Shown here: positions 57,401 to 64,000 of the stretch, one piece after another
How positions within the stretch are numbered: position 1 is the first letter of the stretch
How the letters are laid out: each line of letters begins with the position of its first letter
Source of the DNA: Terrimonas pollutisoli
GTDB taxonomy: Bacteria > Bacteroidota > Bacteroidia > Chitinophagales > Chitinophagaceae
Assembly (NCBI RefSeq): GCF_029360765.1
Contig: NZ_JARKNA010000008.1
Coordinates: forward strand, 1 to 64,000
Direction of reading: 5' to 3'
DNA: 64,000 bases
Position numbers and translations under genes: made by a program
Notes under the pieces: model-generated
Told to the model about the DNA's origin: nothing
The model's input: only the letters and a program-made list of their open reading frames with translations
Database searches by the model: none

Positions 57401-57622
57401 CATTCCTATATAAGAAAGAACCAGGTTATCACCTACCGATCCTTCAATAGAAAATTTCCCGTTAGCGTCTGTAACCACCGTCTGGTTTTTTGTTTGAACC
57501 GAAACACCCGAAAGCGGTGTTTTATCCAACTTACCGGTGACAGTGCCGGTAACGGTTTTTTGCTGTGCAAAAGAAAGTTTTGTCAGCAATAACAGCAGCA
57601 ATAAAAAACACGATTTTCTCAT
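54491..57622 (-). CDS. SusC4, TonB-dependent fructan-oligosaccharide importer
   Basis: A 1043-residue SusC with signal about 1-20, Ig-like domain (VTGTVTGKLDKTPLSGVSVQ), TonB box VVVITGYTSQRKVDLIGSV, plug phrases LYIIDGAPTKNPQIF, IESVQILKDASAASIYGSR and SNGVIIVTTKNG, and a barrel ending TLGVNITFN. No STN domain. It is paralogous to SusC2 and SusC3. Upstream lies the intact porter gene (247 bp gap), making this the block that keeps the ancestral order porter-SusC-SusD. Confidence 0.95.
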   Translation of the reverse strand: MRKSCFLLLLLLLTKLSFAQQKTVTGTVTGKLDKTPLSGVSVQTKNQTVVTDANGKFSIEGSVGDNLVLSYIGMKAATIKITSASQVLAVELEEGIREEDVVVITGYTSQRKVDLIGSVAVVDLKPVKNNSSGNPMQALQGRVAGLYIEKNGNPNGESSRILIRGLNTLGNTDPLYIIDGAPTKNPQIFQSLNPGSIESVQILKDASAASIYGSRASNGVIIVTTKNGSGKVNIQLNSGLTFQSMKPQKLTMLDAEGRGQALWRGAVNDKTDPNKVAPLIYKYDWNGDFDKPVLNKVNIQPFVGGDSSVPVGNTDWQDAVYDRGIVTSTDLTISGGTKSSSLLMNLGYINNSGIMKYTGYERYSGRINAASQLFDGKLKFGMNSEFATSNQTLATTDLGGASTPSLAINLAPTIPVYTKDGRFAGPFGGGYSDRNNPVDMQWLNRWDNTNRTFVFGNAYMELELIKNLTLRTNLGVDYSTSLFKDVQLAFQEGFLGRQVNSLARNTNRFLSLTWSNTANYHYDFGKSKINVLAGIEAIRQNFEEFGAFREGFAQQTKDYFTLNAGTGRSTNFGQATGNRLLSQFGKLGYSYADKYLASVTLRRDGSSRFGESNKYGFFPAANIGWRISNEKFMKGLQQVSNLKLRAGYGEVGNQDIGDFTRVSLFQTNYGTLFNNGVGFPGQWLNTGTAYDLSGANQGTLPSGYVSVQAGNPQLKWESTKELNLGVDFGLLAEKVYGSFDYFFRTTSDILILPPVASSVGEGRRKWINGATKENKGFELVLGYRNQTKHGISYNINGNLSSFRDKITELPAEVRTAYPGNAQKSILGHSELSIFGYKTDGLFQNQAEVDAHATQIGKGIGRIRYVDQNKDGVVNADDRDWLGTLLPKFEYGLRIDLSYKNFDLSMFGSGIAGRHNYVDYVFLNNFLNTRENRAPGVLNAWTPQNTGSKTPALTLVDRNNETRASDYLFKNTSYFKMRNIQLGYNFSQSIIRPLHMSQLRLYLMSENVFWFKNKEYQISDPELPNFNLIPVPTSYTLGVNITFN

Positions 57623-57868
57623 AATGGCAATTTTTAAATTTTAATGATTAGTCTTGGTTTTATTCATTGTTAAAAAACAGTTTGCAGGTTTTATATTTTT
57701 TATATTTAAAGAGGGTGAAGCGGGTTGTTATTTCTCCTGTTTGATGCCGCAACGGGACCATTATAAACAGTATTCAAAATGCCCATGCTGAAGTTTCATC
57801 ATGCATCACAGCGAGAATTAACCGCTGCTAGCTTTGAAAATAATGGCCCTGAAAAAAATCAAATAGCT
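57623..57868. other. 246-bp intergenic stretch between porter and SusC4
   Basis: No gene is seen. The stretch is AT-rich and contains no obvious hairpin-plus-T-run. It could hold a second promoter for SusC4 or mark a small insertion, since blocks B and C have only 12 and 67 bp at the same position. Confidence 0.4.
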
Positions 57869-59200
57869 CTAATGCGAAGTCAACCGATTCCCTATCTGCT
57901 CCAATGAGCTTCCTTTGGTTTCCGGCATAAACCGCCACACAAAAACCAATTGAATACACATCATTACAGAAAAGAAGAGAAAGATATTTCCCCCCCCCGC
58001 ATTCTCCGCCAAGTAAGGAAATATGAATGCGATTAATGCGGCCATTATCCAATGTGTAGTACTTCCAAGCGTCTGTCCTTTAGCCCTTACCTGGTTGGGA
58101 AAAATTTCAGAAATGAATACCCATATCACGGCCCCCTGCGAAAAAGCAAAAAACCCAATATAGATGAATAAGTAGACGGGTACGGACCAACTATCAAACT
58201 GACTTTTATAAAATGAAAATGAAACAAGACTTAATGTTATTATCAGGCCAAATGACCCGATCATCATGAGAGTTCTTCGACCGACACGGTCAATAAACTT
58301 CATCGCCAGTAAGGTGAACAGAAAGTTTATAATGCCAATGCCAACTGTTGAAAGCAACGATGAGCCGGTTCCCAATCCGGTCATTTCAAAAATTCTCGGG
58401 GAATAGTAGATAATGGCATTGATACCGGATACCTGGTTAAAAAAGGCGAATAAAATTGCCAATAGAACCGGCGTTCTGTGTAGCATTGAAAATAAAATGG
58501 CGGCATTCCCGGTTTTTCCCTCATTTTCCGCATTTTGATAAATTGCTTTTACATCTTCCCGAAAAGTAAGCGGGTTGATAAGTTCGAGAATTTTTCCAGC
58601 CTGTTCCAGGTCACCCTTTTTTACAATCAGCCAACGTGGACTTTCGGGAACAAACCGCAACATTATTAAAAACAATAGGGATGGTATCGCCTGCACGCCG
58701 AGCATAATGCGCCAGGATATTTCTCCAAACTGTCCCAGCAGGTAATTAGAGAAATACGATAATAAGATGCCAAAAACAATGTTGAACTGAAAAAGGGCCA
58801 CCAGTCTCCCCCGTTTTTCTGCGGGGGAGATCTCGGAAATATAAATAGGAGCAGTAACAGATGATGCACCGACACCTAAGCCCCCGATAAACCTGAATAC
58901 AAGAAAAACATACCAGTTATCGGTTAATGCAGTCCCTAGCGATGAAAAAAGATATAATGCCCCGATAATATATAGAGTGGTTTTTCGACCTAATTTATCT
59001 GACGGAATTCCTCCCAGCAAAGAACCAATAACAGTACCCACGAGGGCGATAGAAATCGTAAAACCATGCTGAATGGAATCTAACTCCCAGTATTTTTGAA
59101 TCGCCTTTTCAGCACCTGATATTACAGCTGTATCAAATCCGAAAAGAAAGCCCCCTAGTGCTACCACTATGGACCAGAAAATAAATTTGTCCTTTTTCAT
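57869..59200 (-). CDS. MFS sugar porter (SP family), probable fructose/hexose importer
   Basis: A 443-residue inner-membrane protein with 12 hydrophobic segments and the sugar-porter signatures: GFDTAVISG in helix 1, DKLGRKTTLYIIGAL in loop 2-3, RFIGGLGVGASSVTAPIYIS, PESPRWL before the central loop, FNQVSGINAIIYYSPRIF in helix 7, DRVGRRTLMMIG and PETKGSSLEQI at the end. Length is slightly short but complete. Family members import hexoses by proton symport. In the B. thetaiotaomicron fructan locus a monosaccharide importer lies next to SusC/SusD and the fructose sensor, as here. It starts block A and is divergent from the regulator. Confidence 0.92.
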   Translation of the reverse strand: MKKDKFIFWSIVVALGGFLFGFDTAVISGAEKAIQKYWELDSIQHGFTISIALVGTVIGSLLGGIPSDKLGRKTTLYIIGALYLFSSLGTALTDNWYVFLVFRFIGGLGVGASSVTAPIYISEISPAEKRGRLVALFQFNIVFGILLSYFSNYLLGQFGEISWRIMLGVQAIPSLLFLIMLRFVPESPRWLIVKKGDLEQAGKILELINPLTFREDVKAIYQNAENEGKTGNAAILFSMLHRTPVLLAILFAFFNQVSGINAIIYYSPRIFEMTGLGTGSSLLSTVGIGIINFLFTLLAMKFIDRVGRRTLMMIGSFGLIITLSLVSFSFYKSQFDSWSVPVYLFIYIGFFAFSQGAVIWVFISEIFPNQVRAKGQTLGSTTHWIMAALIAFIFPYLAENAGGGNIFLFFSVMMCIQLVFVWRFMPETKGSSLEQIGNRLTSH

Positions 59201-59262
59201 CTGGCGGTTATTTGCAATTGTTGAGGTGCTAACTTAGAGCCATAGCTGCTGGAAGCTTTGAA

Positions 59263-59295
59263 TTTTTGTACTAATTGTTTGCAAATTTGTTTTTG
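59263..59295 (-). promoter_or_regulatory. conserved promoter box upstream of the intact porter (block A)
   Basis: TTTTTGTACTAATTGTTTGC followed by AAATTTG and a T-run is repeated upstream of both porter fossils. It lies about 63 bp upstream of the porter ATG, inside the 341-bp divergent gap shared with the hybrid regulator gene. That makes it the best candidate binding site for the regulator's AraC-type domain. Confidence 0.62.
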
Positions 59296-59458
59296 ATTCA
59301 GGGTAATTATAAGCACCTTGTTTACAACACCTTAAAAAATACGCTGCCTGCAACTTTTGTCATTTTATAAATTTTGTTTCAGCTTTTTGTACAATCATTT
59401 CCCGACAGATGCTTCAGGGTGAATAGTTAGCCTGGTTTTGATAACATACAGAAGAAAA

Positions 59459-59491
59459 ATTTTACTATATAAGGAGGTTGCATAGTAAAAT
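59459..59491 (+). promoter_or_regulatory. 10-bp inverted repeat in the regulator leader, with a GGAGG loop
   Basis: ATTTTACTAT (59459-59468) and ATAGTAAAAT (59482-59491) pair perfectly across a 13-nt loop that holds AAGGAGG. It lies about 50 bp upstream of the regulator's ATG. It could be a regulator operator or an RNA hairpin in the leader. A small 8-codon frame (59495-59521, MHSHQLFQ) follows but is probably chance. Confidence 0.5.
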
Positions 59492-59541
59492 AAAATGCAC
59501 TCTCATCAATTGTTTCAATAAAAAAATCCAGATTTGTAAGT

Positions 59542-62346
59542 ATGAAGAGATATAGATTGATCATCGGCGGGTTGTTACTTTTACTTACTTTTTTTTTCAT
59601 CGGATGCACTTCAGATAAAAATAAAAAAGCGGTTGTCATTGGATTTTCGCAAAATAGCGGAACCGCGGCCTGGAGAAAAATAATGCTTGATTGGATGAAC
59701 CGGGAGCTGACTTTCTATCCTGAAGCTGAACTTATTTACAAAGATGCAAAAGGCAACAGTGAACTGCAGGTTAAACAAATCAGGGAATTACTATCGCAAG
59801 GCATCGACATCTTGCTGGTGTCACCAAATGAGCCGTATCCTTTAACACCGGTCATTGAAGAATGTTACAAAAAAGGTATTCCGGTTATAATTATTGAAAG
59901 AAAGACTGCTTCTTCCTTTTATTCCAGCTATGTTGGAGCTGATAATTATGAAATCGGCGTATTGGCAGGAAATTACATAAGAAATATCCTTAACGGGCAT
60001 GGAAACATAGTGGAAATAACCGGTGTACCCCAGACAACCCCTGCCATTGAAAGACATAAAGGTTTGTTGGATGGAATTAAACCTGCGTCCGGTATTAAAA
60101 TAATCGCCCAAGTTTCAGGTAGTTGGGAAAAAGATTCAGCAGCCCGGGAAATATCTAAAATAACAGCTAAACTTCAGCAGGCAGACCTGGTTTTTGCCCA
60201 GAACGATTTAATGGCTTTAGGAGCCCATGAAATTTATAAAAAAATGAAGATTGCCAGGAAAATAAAATTTATTGGGATTGATGGATTGCCAGGCCCTAAT
60301 GGAGGTATTCAACTTGTTTCAGATAAAATTCTTGACGCCACTCTGCTTTATCCCACAGGAGGCACTGAAGCTATTCAAACCGCTTTCAAAATACTTCACA
60401 AAGAACCATATAGTAAAGAAAATAAGCTTCAGACACTGGTTATCGATTCATCAAACGTCCGGCTAATGAGTCTGCAACTGGATAAACTAAATAGCCAGCA
60501 ATCAGATATAGAAAGACGGCAAAGACTGATTGATAAACAAATTGCTATTACCGAGAATCAAAGAATAATAATTTATATCACCTCTATAACACTTGCATTA
60601 GCCCTGATTCTAGGCTCAATTGCCTTTTATTTCCTGAATGAAAACAAAAAAATAAATAAAAGGCTGGAAAAGCAAAATGAGGAAATACTAGCTCAGCGAA
60701 ATCAGTTAATTGATCAGAAAAATCAATTAATTGAAATGACTGCAAAAGCCAAAGAGGCGACTGAAGCTAAATTCAATTTTTTTACCAACATTTCACATGA
60801 ATTCAGAACTCCCTTAACGCTGCTTCTTGGACCACTTGAACACTTATTAAATTCAGGTAAAATTCATTTTTCCCAGAAGGGTTATCTTGAAATTGCCCAA
60901 AAAAACACCTTTCGGTTGCTAAAGTTGGTGAACCAGTTAATTGATTATAGAAAACTGGAACAGGGGAAAATGAAACTCATGGCTTCAGAAAATGATCTTG
61001 TAAGCTTTATATATGAATTAGCCGATTCATTCCAGGAACTGGCCCGCAAACAAAATATAACCCTGCAAGTACGGTCGAAAGAAAGAAAACTAAATGTGTG
61101 GTTTGATGTAAACATGCTTGATAAGGTTATTTTCAATTTGCTATCCAATGCTTTCAAATTCACACCGGAAAATGGAACTATAATAATTTCAATCAGCAAA
61201 TCCGAAAGCGACCAATGTGCGATAGTAAATGTAGAGGACTCAGGTATCGGCATGACACCTGAAACAATAGAGCATGCCTTTGATCCTTTTTTCCAGGGTA
61301 ACCAGAGCAACTACAGGGGGTCAGGCCTTGGACTAAGCCTGTCAAATGAACTAATAAAACTCCACCATGGTTCAATTGCAGTAAAAAGTGAATTAAACAA
61401 AGGAAGCAATTTAGAAGTTCACCTGCCCTTGGGCGAACTGCATTTAACAACTGAAGAAAAAGTCAACAGACAGCAAAAAGATATGACTCCCGCCTATGAG
61501 GACCTGAAGATATATACAACGGAACTGAGCAAAATCGAAATGCCCAATACGGAACTTTCTCCAACAGACAAGGAGAATACGTTACTAATCATAGAGGACA
61601 ATAACGATCTGAGGAATCTGCTGAAAGCAAGACTTGAACAGGAATATGAAATACTGGAATCCGCCAGGGGTGATGATGGCCTGAAGCTGGCTTATGAATC
61701 AATCCCGGACCTCATTTTATGTGACATCATACTCCCAGGTAAAGAAGGTATGCAAATAATAAATACGTTGAAAAACGATGTCCGCACTTCTCACATACCC
61801 ATCATCCTTGTCACAGCAAAGGGAAGCATTGAAGAGCAAATCAAGGGCATGAAACAAAAGGCTGATGCATTTATTGTAAAACCCTTCAACCTGCAGTATC
61901 TCGAAGAAACAATAAAAAGTTTGCTGAAAAACAGAGAAATTCTTAAAGAACATTATACGAGTGAATTACCCATAGAGAGCAAATCCGAAACTCCTAAAAA
62001 AATTGACAGGAAATTTGTCAATGAATTTGTATCCATTATTGAAAGCAACTTATCAAACGAAAATTTTGGCGTGGATGACATTAGCAGGAAAATTGGAATT
62101 TCTCGTGTTCAATTGTATAGAAAAGTAAAAGCTTTGCTGGGTTATAACGTTAATGATTATATTATGACAGTGCGCCTGCAAAAAGCAAAATACCTTTTAG
62201 TCAACGAAGATTTATCAATCGCAGAAATAGCTTACCAGGTAGGTTTTTCTTCCCAGGCTTATTTTGCCAGGCTTTTCAAATCCAAATTTGGGACTACTCC
62301 CACAGAACACAGAGCCAAAAAAATCAGCGATAAACGAAATGAGTGA
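59542..62346 (+). CDS. hybrid two-component regulator with periplasmic sugar-binding sensor (fructose-sensor type)
   Basis: A 934-residue one-protein sensor-regulator. Signal or lipoprotein anchor at about 1-22 (FFFIGC). A periplasmic-binding-protein domain (about 30-320, with VIGFSQNSG and AGNYIRNIL) is followed by a transmembrane helix (about 340-362). The HisKA helix has NISHEFRTPLTLL (His near 418), the ATPase has NAFKFTPENG, DSGIGMTP and GSGLGLSLS, and the receiver starts LLIIEDNND with phospho-acceptor Asp near 726. An AraC-type domain (about 826-930, VGFSSQAYFARLFK) binds DNA. The same layout is found in BT1754 of B. thetaiotaomicron, which binds fructose. It is divergent from the porter and is probably the locus activator. 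Confidence 0.93.
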   Translation: MKRYRLIIGGLLLLLTFFFIGCTSDKNKKAVVIGFSQNSGTAAWRKIMLDWMNRELTFYPEAELIYKDAKGNSELQVKQIRELLSQGIDILLVSPNEPYPLTPVIEECYKKGIPVIIIERKTASSFYSSYVGADNYEIGVLAGNYIRNILNGHGNIVEITGVPQTTPAIERHKGLLDGIKPASGIKIIAQVSGSWEKDSAAREISKITAKLQQADLVFAQNDLMALGAHEIYKKMKIARKIKFIGIDGLPGPNGGIQLVSDKILDATLLYPTGGTEAIQTAFKILHKEPYSKENKLQTLVIDSSNVRLMSLQLDKLNSQQSDIERRQRLIDKQIAITENQRIIIYITSITLALALILGSIAFYFLNENKKINKRLEKQNEEILAQRNQLIDQKNQLIEMTAKAKEATEAKFNFFTNISHEFRTPLTLLLGPLEHLLNSGKIHFSQKGYLEIAQKNTFRLLKLVNQLIDYRKLEQGKMKLMASENDLVSFIYELADSFQELARKQNITLQVRSKERKLNVWFDVNMLDKVIFNLLSNAFKFTPENGTIIISISKSESDQCAIVNVEDSGIGMTPETIEHAFDPFFQGNQSNYRGSGLGLSLSNELIKLHHGSIAVKSELNKGSNLEVHLPLGELHLTTEEKVNRQQKDMTPAYEDLKIYTTELSKIEMPNTELSPTDKENTLLIIEDNNDLRNLLKARLEQEYEILESARGDDGLKLAYESIPDLILCDIILPGKEGMQIINTLKNDVRTSHIPIILVTAKGSIEEQIKGMKQKADAFIVKPFNLQYLEETIKSLLKNREILKEHYTSELPIESKSETPKKIDRKFVNEFVSIIESNLSNENFGVDDISRKIGISRVQLYRKVKALLGYNVNDYIMTVRLQKAKYLLVNEDLSIAEIAYQVGFSSQAYFARLFKSKFGTTPTEHRAKKISDKRNE

Positions 62347-62434
62347 TATAGGTTAGGGTAAGTATTGAGTAAATTATTATATTCACCCTGGAATTCAAAT
62401 GAACTTAAATGAGGCGAATTGAAGCTGTTTCACT

Positions 62435-62472
62435 AATATTTCACCAAACTTTTAGCGCTTTGGTAAAATATT
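62435..62472. repeat. 14-bp inverted repeat beside the tRNA tail
   Basis: AATATTTCACCAAA (62435-62448) and TTTGGTAAAATATT (62459-62472) pair with one mismatch across a 10-nt loop. It contains TTTCACC motifs that recur at 62631-62665. It could be the terminator of the regulator gene (no T-run follows) or an integrase arm-binding region. The nearness to the tRNA tail favours the second. Confidence 0.55.
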
Positions 62473-62495
62473 GAAAATGAATTAAAAAATTGCGA

Positions 62496-62519
62496 GGTTC
62501 GAATCCCGTACGGGCTACA
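62496..62519 (+). other. tRNA 3'-end fragment, probable integrase attachment core
   Basis: GGTTCGAATCCCGTACGGG followed by CTACA is a tRNA T-loop, T-stem and acceptor 3' side with discriminator. No anticodon or D-arm lies upstream, so it is only a tail. Tyrosine integrases commonly recombine at tRNA 3' ends and leave such copies at the far end of an element. The integrase remnant starts 162 bp downstream. The tRNA isotype cannot be assigned. Confidence 0.72.
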
Positions 62520-62551
62520 AGAACAAATTCAGTACAACCCGGTACGACACG

Positions 62552-62586
62552 AAATCCCCGCAAACTCAATACAAGCGGGGATTTTT
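62552..62586 (+). terminator. intrinsic terminator
   Basis: AAATCCCCGC (62552-62561) pairs with GCGGGGATTT (62575-62584), a stem of about 10 bp with a 13-nt loop followed by TTATTT. It lies after the tRNA tail and could end a transcript coming from the left or a tRNA operon when the site is intact. Confidence 0.65.
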
Positions 62587-62630
62587 ATTTCAATAGCCCC
62601 CACTTCGAAACGCTTCACGACCCATTTTGG

Positions 62631-62665
62631 TTCACCAGAGTTTCACCAAATTTTGTTGTTTCACC
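62631..62665. repeat. clustered TTTCACC motifs, candidate integrase arm sites
   Basis: GTTCACC (62630), TTTCACCAAATTTTG (62641) and TTTCACCTAAAAT (62659) repeat the TTTCACCAAACTTTT seen at 62440 on the other side of the tRNA tail. Direct repeats on both sides of a core are typical of integrase arm-type sites. The role is inferred. Confidence 0.55.
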
Positions 62666-62680
62666 TAAAATTTACAATCG

Positions 62681-63202
62681 ATGAAAGCGTCCATCTCTTA
62701 CTTTCCAAATGAAGCAAAACGAAATTCTAAAACAGGGAAAATACCCGTTTATATAAGAATTTGCGTAAACAGAACCAAAGCAGAAAACAGATTGAAGGCT
62801 GAACCTTCCTCTGATCAACTATTAATATGAGATCCAATTACCATGCGCCTGAGCGAGAGAAACTCGCCGGTAAATCATCATCTAAATCGCCTGGATCAAA
62901 AATTTTCAGATTTTCTAATCCCTAATACGACATCACTGTCACAATTTACAGCAGGTGATATTCGTGATCAAATAATAGGCATTAGGTCTCAAAAGCCTGA
63001 GAAGGTGGCAGAATTCATCGATAACTATTTTGAAAAGACTATCGTGAGTAATATAAATTTTAGACCCGGAACAGTAAAACAATACCGTCGCGCAATCAAC
63101 CATTTTAACCGGTTTTTAGAAATCAATAGCCAAAAAACTATCACTTTTCCGCAACTGGATTATGTCCTGGCAAGCGCATTTAATGGCTTGCGACCCCATT
63201 GA
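62681..63202 (+). pseudogene. truncated tyrosine integrase with nonsense mutation
   Basis: From the ATG at 62681 the frame encodes MKASISYFPN and later KTGKIPVYIRICVNRTKAE, the arm-DNA-binding start of Bacteroidota tyrosine recombinases. It meets TGA at 62828-62830. The frame continues as DPITMRLSERNSPVNHHLN and then the core-binding phrase FRPGTVKQYRRAINHFNRF, ending at 63202. The TGA falls where Trp is expected (the WD..T..L segment), so TGG to TGA is likely. The catalytic domain with the R-H-R-Y residues is missing altogether. It is a dead integrase left from a mobile element. Confidence 0.85.
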
Positions 63203-63285
63203 AATTATCACTTGCATTGATCACACAACTTTCATGATCCATCTTTATATTTTTTTTCTTTGCAACCAAATACCTGACGCTATCA

Positions 63286-64000
63286 CTAATGAATATCAAC
63301 GGCATGATCAGCTGCCACATTTTGGCCGCTCCAAACTTTTACGGCTGTCCATGGTTCAGCTGGCGATGACCAAAATTCATCTGTCTCTGGCAAACCTAGT
63401 GGCAGAAAAATATTGGCGCAGATATATAAACTGCCGGTGGTAATATAAAAATCAGCAAGATCCTGTTGGGCGCCATATAATCCTATCGAGAGAAAACCAT
63501 CCTGATTATAGGTACCGCCAGCGTTCATTGTTTTTTTGATCACCGCCGTCAGCGCCGAACGAACCTGTGAGGGTTTTAATGATGGCGGCAATTGTTTTCT
63601 CAATGCTATATCAGCCAGGTGATGAAATGAGCCACCCCGATAAACAATGGACCGGCCAACAACGGGATAGGAACCATCAGCATTAATATTTCTTTCCTGG
63701 ATCTCAGCATAACGCTTGTTGATCTTGTCAAGATTAGGAGCATACCATTGATATGCTTTATTTTTTGCATTGATGGTAGCGACGATTGTTGCGAGATAAG
63801 GATGAATCACTATACTGTTATAATAATCCATATGAAAATTCATTCCGTCTGAAAACAGACCGTCACCCACATACCAATGATTAGCAAATCCCCTTATGGC
63901 AAATTCGATCCGCACGGGATCATAATCCAATCCATACTTACAAAAGAATGCTTCGATCATCCCGGTAAATAAAACCCAGTTGGAATAAACAGGTACCGTG
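63286..64000 (-). CDS. DUF2264 domain protein, C-terminal part (runs off right edge)
   Basis: At least 238 residues, with the frame still open to the window edge (upstream codons read PVYSNWVLFTG before MIEAFF), so the start is outside. DUF2264 phrases include FHMDYYNSIVIHP, RYAEIQERNINADGSYPVVG, IVYRGGSFHHLADIALR, TTGSLYICANIFLPLGLP and WSSPAEPWTAVKVWSG. The family folds as an alpha/alpha barrel and is thought to act on polysaccharides, with no fixed reaction that I can state. It converges on the dead integrase, 83 bp away, and belongs to the DNA beyond the element junction. Confidence 0.85.
   Translation of the reverse strand, partial: TVPVYSNWVLFTGMIEAFFCKYGLDYDPVRIEFAIRGFANHWYVGDGLFSDGMNFHMDYYNSIVIHPYLATIVATINAKNKAYQWYAPNLDKINKRYAEIQERNINADGSYPVVGRSIVYRGGSFHHLADIALRKQLPPSLKPSQVRSALTAVIKKTMNAGGTYNQDGFLSIGLYGAQQDLADFYITTGSLYICANIFLPLGLPETDEFWSSPAEPWTAVKVWSGQNVAADHAVDIH

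Noticed and set aside
59427..59639. 70-codon minus-strand frame across the regulator start
   Set aside because: It is antisense to the regulator's signal peptide and leader and has no family features.
62461..62520. A complete tRNA gene
   Set aside because: Only the T-loop, T-stem 3' side and acceptor 3' side are there; no D-arm or anticodon arm fits upstream.
62490..62684. 64-codon open frame over the tRNA tail
   Set aside because: It reads through a tRNA 3' end and a terminator, so it is a chance frame.
63162..63443. 93-codon plus-strand frame
   Set aside because: It overlaps the DUF2264 coding sequence in antisense and has no recognisable domain.

Overview
The window is from a Bacteroidota genome, most likely a soil or plant-associated Chitinophagaceae-type bacterium. 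This rests on four SusC/SusD pairs, a one-protein hybrid two-component regulator, an ECF sigma factor and FecR, lipoprotein SusDs, and a Bacteroidota-type arm-binding integrase. No species is assigned.

Left edge (1-3000). The first 129 bases are the start of an IS4-type transposase that runs off the window. About 1.3 kb of non-coding DNA follows, and reading it by eye shows roughly nine degenerate tandem units of about 146 bp, each with a CCCGTT/AACGGG hairpin. Next comes a divergent pair: a small XRE regulator and an Mrr-type endonuclease, with a large palindrome between them.

Centre (3024-59200). About 56 kb is transcribed entirely leftwards and is a composite fructan-utilisation locus. 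From its right (5') end it holds: (A) an inner-membrane sugar porter, SusC/SusD and a thioredoxin-like protein; (B) SusC/SusD, two GH32 enzymes and a haem-containing quinoprotein sugar dehydrogenase; (C) an ECF sigma factor, SusC/SusD and a GH32; (D) FecR and a distinct SusC/SusD. Block D is followed by a long metabolic tail: two GHL6-like proteins, an LctP-type 2-hydroxyacid permease, a D-2-hydroxyacid dehydrogenase, a second quinoprotein dehydrogenase, an exported isomerase-like protein, a metallo-hydrolase, a propeller hydrolase, a TonB receptor, two GH32 enzymes, glycerate kinase, a FAD/Fe-S 2-hydroxyacid dehydrogenase and a glyoxylate aminotransferase. Blocks A, B and C carry paralogous SusC/SusD pairs and the same upstream promoter box. 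In B and C the porter gene has decayed to a short fossil.

How it works together (inference from families). Secreted and surface GH32 enzymes cut fructans, SusC/SusD pairs import the oligomers, and the porter takes fructose into the cytoplasm. The divergent hybrid regulator (59542-62346) has a periplasmic sugar-binding sensor like the fructose sensor of the Bacteroides thetaiotaomicron fructan locus, and probably controls the shared box. The tail encodes a plausible glycolate/lactate to glyoxylate to hydroxypyruvate to glycerate to 2-phosphoglycerate route beside two PQQ-type dehydrogenases and a TonB receptor that could bring in PQQ.

Right edge (62346-64000). A tRNA 3' tail, repeated TTTCACC motifs on both sides of it and a broken tyrosine integrase mark a mobile-element junction. 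A DUF2264 gene then runs off the window.

The most notable findings are the reciprocal decay of two sigma/FecR modules, porter fossils that kept their promoter, the 146-bp repeat array, and the hydroxyacid/glycerate pathway embedded in a fructan locus.
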